Origin: Membranipora membranacea
Lineage: Eukaryota > Bryozoa > Gymnolaemata > Cheilostomatida > Membraniporidae
Assembly: GCA_914767715.1 (NCBI GenBank)
Contig: OU612069.1
Location: 14,565,387-14,629,386 of the forward strand
DNA: 64,000 nucleotides
Direction of reading: 5' to 3'
The first letter of the stretch is position 1. The number at the start of each line of letters is the position of its first letter. This document shows, one piece after another, positions 60,801 to 64,000 of this stretch. Below the pieces are notes generated by a model. That model was not told where the DNA came from and ran no database searches. It was given only the letters and a program-made list of their open reading frames with translations. The position numbers were made by a program, and so were the translations under genes.

Positions 60801-61854
60801 TCACATAGGTTCATCAAGCAGTGAGCTATTTGGATGGGAGAACTTTGGCAGATCTAGCTTACTGAGCTAGGAACTATCACATCTTGCTAGCTTTTTATTC
60901 AAACACTTATTTGAGCCATCGATTTTTATACCAGATGTGGTTTTCTGTGTTTTCAACAACACCAAAGATATAGACCAGGTTGATCCAGGTTGCCTGCATT
61001 CTGATAAGCGGCACAGACAAGGGCTAACTAAGTGGTTTGGTGCGAATATGAATGCCGGTAAACAGGACCAAACTTGATCTACGAAATAGCTGGCAGACCT
61101 TTTAACATCATTAAAATGATGTGATAGCATATATTCACCCTCTGAAAAGCAGCCGATTCCTCTTGCCGACCATCAGATACAGATGGTGATTCAGCAGGCG
61201 GGGTTTTCCGTTTCCTGTTTAGTGCTGCGGTTACCTCATTAACTGGCTTAAACTTGAACTTCCCTTTTCGAGCTGGCCGAGCAGACATATTCTGTTCTAC
61301 TAAAGACAATACATGTGAGGGAAATAAGACAAAAATTGAAAGTTGCCTAGCAAAACCTATTGGTTGTTGCCAACTGCCATAGCAGAAGGTTATACAACTT
61401 CACAAGAGTATGCTTTGAAGTCTTCCGGTGTCCTCTGCAGTTTGACCGTTTTCCTGACAACCCAAGTGAAATATTAGGAGCCTCGTTAGTTAAATCAATC
61501 TTACCAATTTACTCAACTTATCTAACATTTCGAGAGTCTTTTGTTGTAGCATTTGCTTTATATGATAATTTTAGCAGCAACCAGCAAAAAAATGAAATCA
61601 ATTCAACTAATCATGCAACACACCTTTTGGTGATTTGCTGCGCTCACAGTTGACAGTTGAATGATCTCAAGAGGTTTGGCTTTAGCTGCCTTCTTCATCT
61701 TTTCAGGATTAGGCGAGCTGAGCTTGTTTTTGTAAGCGAGGCATTGTGCTATATGTCGATGGTGATCGATGGCTTTCATATAAATACCCTTAGACCCTTT
61801 GCACTCGTATATACGATAGCTACGACTCATTAAATCTTCCGTTGATGATGACAT
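50476..61854 (-). CDS. SLX4: SLX4-type structure-specific endonuclease scaffold (BTB, SAP, SLX1-binding C-terminus)
   Basis: Seventeen coding exons join in phase: 61854-61624 (or 61648), 61291-61139, 60675-60523, 60425-60311, 59831-59588, 58927-58799, 58642-58494, 58316-58145, 57907-56099, 55402-55307, 54578-54507, 54216-53996, 53681-53259, 52849-52623, 51852-51735, 51084-50995 and 50568-50476. The product is about 1490 residues. Order: degenerate zinc-finger-like N-terminus, AT-hooks, BTB, AT-hook-rich region, PMPHYEGMGDELLK plus SAP, then the C-terminal helix-rich SLX1-binding region ending in basic residues. This order and the PMP.Y....LLK-SAP and C-terminal motifs are specific to SLX4, which scaffolds SLX1, XPF-ERCC1 and MUS81 in nuclear junction resolution. 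Apparent lesions: single-base gaps in two exons, plus in-frame TGA and TAA. The start Met is the first in exon 1; more upstream exons are possible. Confidence 0.87.
53259..54216 (-). other. SLX4: SAP domain exons of the SLX4-type gene
   Basis: Exon 54216-53996 ends PMPHYEGMGDELLK. Exon 53681-53259 begins KKLRGFGLRDKMSRKRMVAA, then LTQVYKETH. Together they form the helix-turn-helix SAP fold (L+..L..fGlr....+..Mv..L...y), the DNA/MUS81-side domain of SLX4. A long Ser/Lys-rich tail follows. Confidence 0.88.
56099..57907 (-). CDS. SLX4: Large AT-hook-rich exon of the SLX4-type gene, with lesions
   Basis: The acceptor (TTATTTTACAG) and the donor (GATG/GTGAGT) both fit neighbouring phases if one base is added to the 1809-bp exon. 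Frame 1 runs 57907 to 56600 (ends LDFTPLKMVTQ-stop) and frame 2 resumes as GHTVDDHCATGG. Frame 2 then meets a TAA at about 56203-56201 but stays coding beyond it (SIGADPLGLNLDQERGSD). AT-hook motifs: RKRGRPRKKP, RRGRPRGRG and RGRGRPRKS. The rest is Ser/Pro/Thr-rich and probably disordered. Confidence 0.78.
58494..58927 (-). other. SLX4: BTB domain of the SLX4-type gene (two exons)
   Basis: Exon 58927-58799 encodes LLTNRDLSDAVIKT, then CDIPVHKVVLASRHPQLHQ. Exon 58642-58494 encodes MSELAYGHVSAWLKYLYNGD. These are the start (D..f......aHk.vLa.r.p) and the end (v...L.YLY.g) of a BTB fold, the dimerisation module of SLX4. The middle of the fold is short. Confidence 0.8.
59588..59831 (-). CDS. SLX4: SLX4-type exon 5 with frameshift and TGA
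   Basis: Frame 1 reads GDDPEVVVPETPDHSEES then TGA. Frame 2 reads TGASPVTSTQMSPVAIKTG, CA, TGA, ASPTVAQRNIEADQS and on to EREKAL before the donor. The 244-bp length is one short of phase-compatible. The second stop lies in GCATGAGCG, where CGA would be the simplest ancestor. Confidence 0.75.
61624..61854 (-). other. SLX4: SLX4-type exon 1: degenerate UBZ-like zinc finger
   Basis: The exon encodes YRIYECKGSKGIYM followed by HHRHIAQC. The second half (H...C) fits a UBZ4-type ubiquitin-binding finger, but only one Cys stands where a C..C pair is expected. Two donors are possible, GTGTGT after 61624 and GTGAGC after 61648; both leave phase 0. Confidence 0.45.
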
Positions 61855-61881
61855 ATTGGGTATCCTGCAGATTACACTTTC

Positions 61882-62100
61882 TCATTCAGGTTTACTGAAT
61901 GTTGCAGTTTGATGTGGATTACATTTTCTCAAGATGATCAGGTAATCTGGTTTACTTATTGTTATGGTTTGATGTTGACGACACTTTCTTTGTGTGGTCA
62001 GTTGACTATGGGTTGATGCAGATAACACTTGTACCATGTGATGACTTTGAAAACTATTTGCAGTTTGACAAGGTATTTTTAAAATATACACCCTTTCCAA
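61882..62100 (-). repeat. Short imperfect tandem repeat upstream of SLX4-type exon 1
   Basis: AAAGTGT/AAATGTAATC, CATCAAAC, AGTAAACC blocks recur two to three times with a ~50-65 bp period. The open frame across it repeats RKC..HQT...SKP and is probably not a real protein. The stretch may be the 5' UTR or promoter-proximal intron. Confidence 0.5.
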
Positions 62101-62795
62101 AAATTGGGTGAAATTCAGTGGATTAGTTATGGCACTGTTATATGGATCCTTCCTTGAGTTAATGTTTGATATAAAATATTGGTAGATGATTTGATCACGC
62201 TACAGACTGATTTCATCTCACTACATCACATGCCCTATAAAATAACTACACTTTAGCTATATCTTATTCCCTCACTAGCAGTTATATCGAGGAGTAACCC
62301 CTGTTAGTCCTTGGTTATATTATGTGTGGTGAGTAATATTATCCGTGCGTACGAGAAATCCAACTCTGAGGTAAATTAGGACCTGAAAACAAAAATTTAT
62401 GTCCTAGCAAAATCAGCACGTGAGCCTATAATACATTCAATCATCTTCCTTCACAAGTAGTAATAAGATCACTTCCTTAGAAAACTTTGCAATTTTGATC
62501 ACTGTCTCAGTTGATATAGGCCAATAGCCCATCTTTGCAGCTACAACACTTGCCAGGGTTCCCAACCTCTTCCAAATTTTATTATTTGACCTTCTTTGGA
62601 GTTACTTTCTTATGTGAGGTGATAATTGTTATAACCAGCGTTCATGTGTCAGAATCGTTGATTTCAGGATGCAGCAAGAATGATTGTGACTTACTTGTAA
62701 GTATTTGGAAGTTATTTACGCGGATCTATGTCTGTGTTAGTTAACCATATTTCTCTCTCATAGTGGTGTGTGTCTCTCTGCCTCTTCTATCATAG

Positions 62796-63662
62796 TTAGA
62801 AGCCTTCTCTGGGTGTCCTGGAAGTGAGAGAAGTAGTCACAACTCATTACATGACATATAATGTCTTAGTTTTTTTGTTACACACTAGGTCTTATTCTAC
62901 CATAGTCTGAGCCCCAGACTCCTGCTCCAACTCGACGACCCCCCACTCGGCAAAGGAAGACCCGCTATCTTTAACTAGACTTAGCTTGTGGGGGAGGAGG
63001 GAGACGGGGAAAATGAACTGCAGTCATGATTTGTGAATTTTAGCACTATATTTCTCCTGCTCACACATTATTTCTAGTCATTAACTGGGTAAAAAAACTA
63101 CTTTCCAAATATTAACTTACAGTAGGTTGGTTATCTGATCGTGGATTGCGTATTTCTCCCTTAATCTGTTGAAAAACCAGCCATCGTCTTGTCCTTTCCA
63201 CCTACAATGCAGATCAATTCAACCGAATCATACCTTTTATAATTTAATTGTTTTAACTGTAAATAATCAAATCTCTGTAATTAAAAGTTATATTTGGTGA
63301 AGGAAAGTATGTACGGCCCATTTCTTTGCAACACCACTAGAAGGTCAAATGGAAATCGTGGTTCCTGAGTTGGAACCTGATGGAAAGTTTCAATCGTGTT
63401 TCTTTATCTTATTCTCAACATCAAACTCCCCAATTTACTCAGTAGGTACCAAGAGTTTGAATGGATGCTATTAGACAAGGGTGGGGCAGCGTTTGGGGGG
63501 CTGCTCCTAGAAATGTCTTTCATGTACTTACATGCGATACGCAAAAGCGTCACCAATGATCCAACTGCCAATAAATACAGCCGCTGTCCACTTCTTAATA
63601 GACTTTCCAGCTAAAGACAGTGGCTCATACGGACGGCCTGTAGGCCTGGGGTTTCCTGACAT
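62796..63662 (-). CDS. 77-residue single-pass membrane protein, unidentified
   Basis: Three exons in perfect phase: 63662-63532, 63201-63121 and 62817-62796, with donors GTAAGT/GTAAGT and acceptors ATTGTAG and TCTCACTTCCAG. The N-terminus is polar (MSGNPRPTGRPYEPLSLAGK). A hydrophobic helix at residues 26-36 (AAVFIGSWIIG) follows a KKW. Then comes a charged, likely helical tail (QDDGWFFNRLREKY, AIHDQI) ending TPREGF. Size and topology resemble small mitochondrial inner-membrane assembly or complex subunits, but no family was recognised. It is undamaged, unlike its neighbours. It lies 0.9 kb upstream of the SLX4-type gene on the same strand. Confidence 0.72.
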
Positions 63663-63795
63663 CTATAGCACCAAAAGTTCTACAAACTCTCTGTAATAAA
63701 CATTTGAACTTTCTACATTACAAAAATTCATGCTGTTCTGAATGGGCCCTAAAAACTACCGCTGCCAGTGGTACTGGTAGATGTCTTGCGGATGC

Positions 63796-63890
63796 TGTTT
63801 GGGACATGTCTTACAGCACTTGATGCCTATAAGGCATTGATGTTTGTGCTCTAGGGGTCGCATGTGTGCTGTAAGACATGTCCCAAATAG
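63796..63890. repeat. Inverted repeat hairpin
   Basis: TTTGGGACATGTCTTACAGC at about 63798 is matched inverted by GCTGTAAGACATGTCCCAAA-like sequence ending near 63889, with TGCCTATAAGGCA in the loop. Possibly a small MITE. Confidence 0.75.
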
Positions 63891-64000
63891 CACCTGCGAC
63901 ACATTTCTTAACACCTGAGTTTTTGATTGGAAAAAGTACCTAAAATAAATCAAAGCACACAACATGGGCCGCACCTACACAGCCTCAGGCCCTCTACTGC

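Overview
This is metazoan nuclear DNA. It is AT-rich, genes are split by GT-AG introns, and most of the window is repeats: LINE, Ty3/gypsy and hAT elements, foldback elements, tRNA-derived SINE-like units and satellites. No prokaryotic features were seen (no operons, CRISPR array or ribosome binding sites). The B-box/coiled-coil/propeller gene and the repeat types suggest a non-vertebrate animal such as a sponge, cnidarian or other marine invertebrate. I cannot fix the phylum from sequence alone.

Three host genes can be assembled by matching splice phases, all on the minus strand. (1) A TRIM-like gene (12.7-20.8 kb) has a B-box, a coiled coil and a C-terminal beta-propeller-like region; no RING was found. 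(2) An SLX4-type nuclease-scaffold gene (50.5-61.9 kb, 17 exons) has a degenerate zinc-finger-like N-terminus, a BTB domain, a large AT-hook-rich exon, a SAP domain and the C-terminal SLX1-binding region. (3) A complete 77-residue single-pass membrane protein (62.8-63.7 kb, three exons) is one I cannot name.

Left part (0-12.5 kb): LINE fragments; a hAT element with perfect 8-bp target duplications; a decayed multi-exon C2HC-finger gene of transposon-like character; a ~170-bp satellite; and a 1.36-kb palindromic element. Middle (15-34 kb): inside and beyond the TRIM gene lie minisatellites, a gag-like fossil, a LINE with a hAT-type miniature element in its endonuclease, and a broken Ty3/gypsy element split by a Mutator-like foldback element. 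36-49 kb holds a diverged tandem array whose modules carry small exon-like units with splice sites on the minus strand, plus poly-G tracts. I recognise no protein family there.

The SLX4 and TRIM genes carry apparent single-base deletions in otherwise phase-perfect exons, and SLX4 also has two in-frame stops. The deletions look like consensus errors of an assembly. The stops could be real decay, allelic, or also errors.
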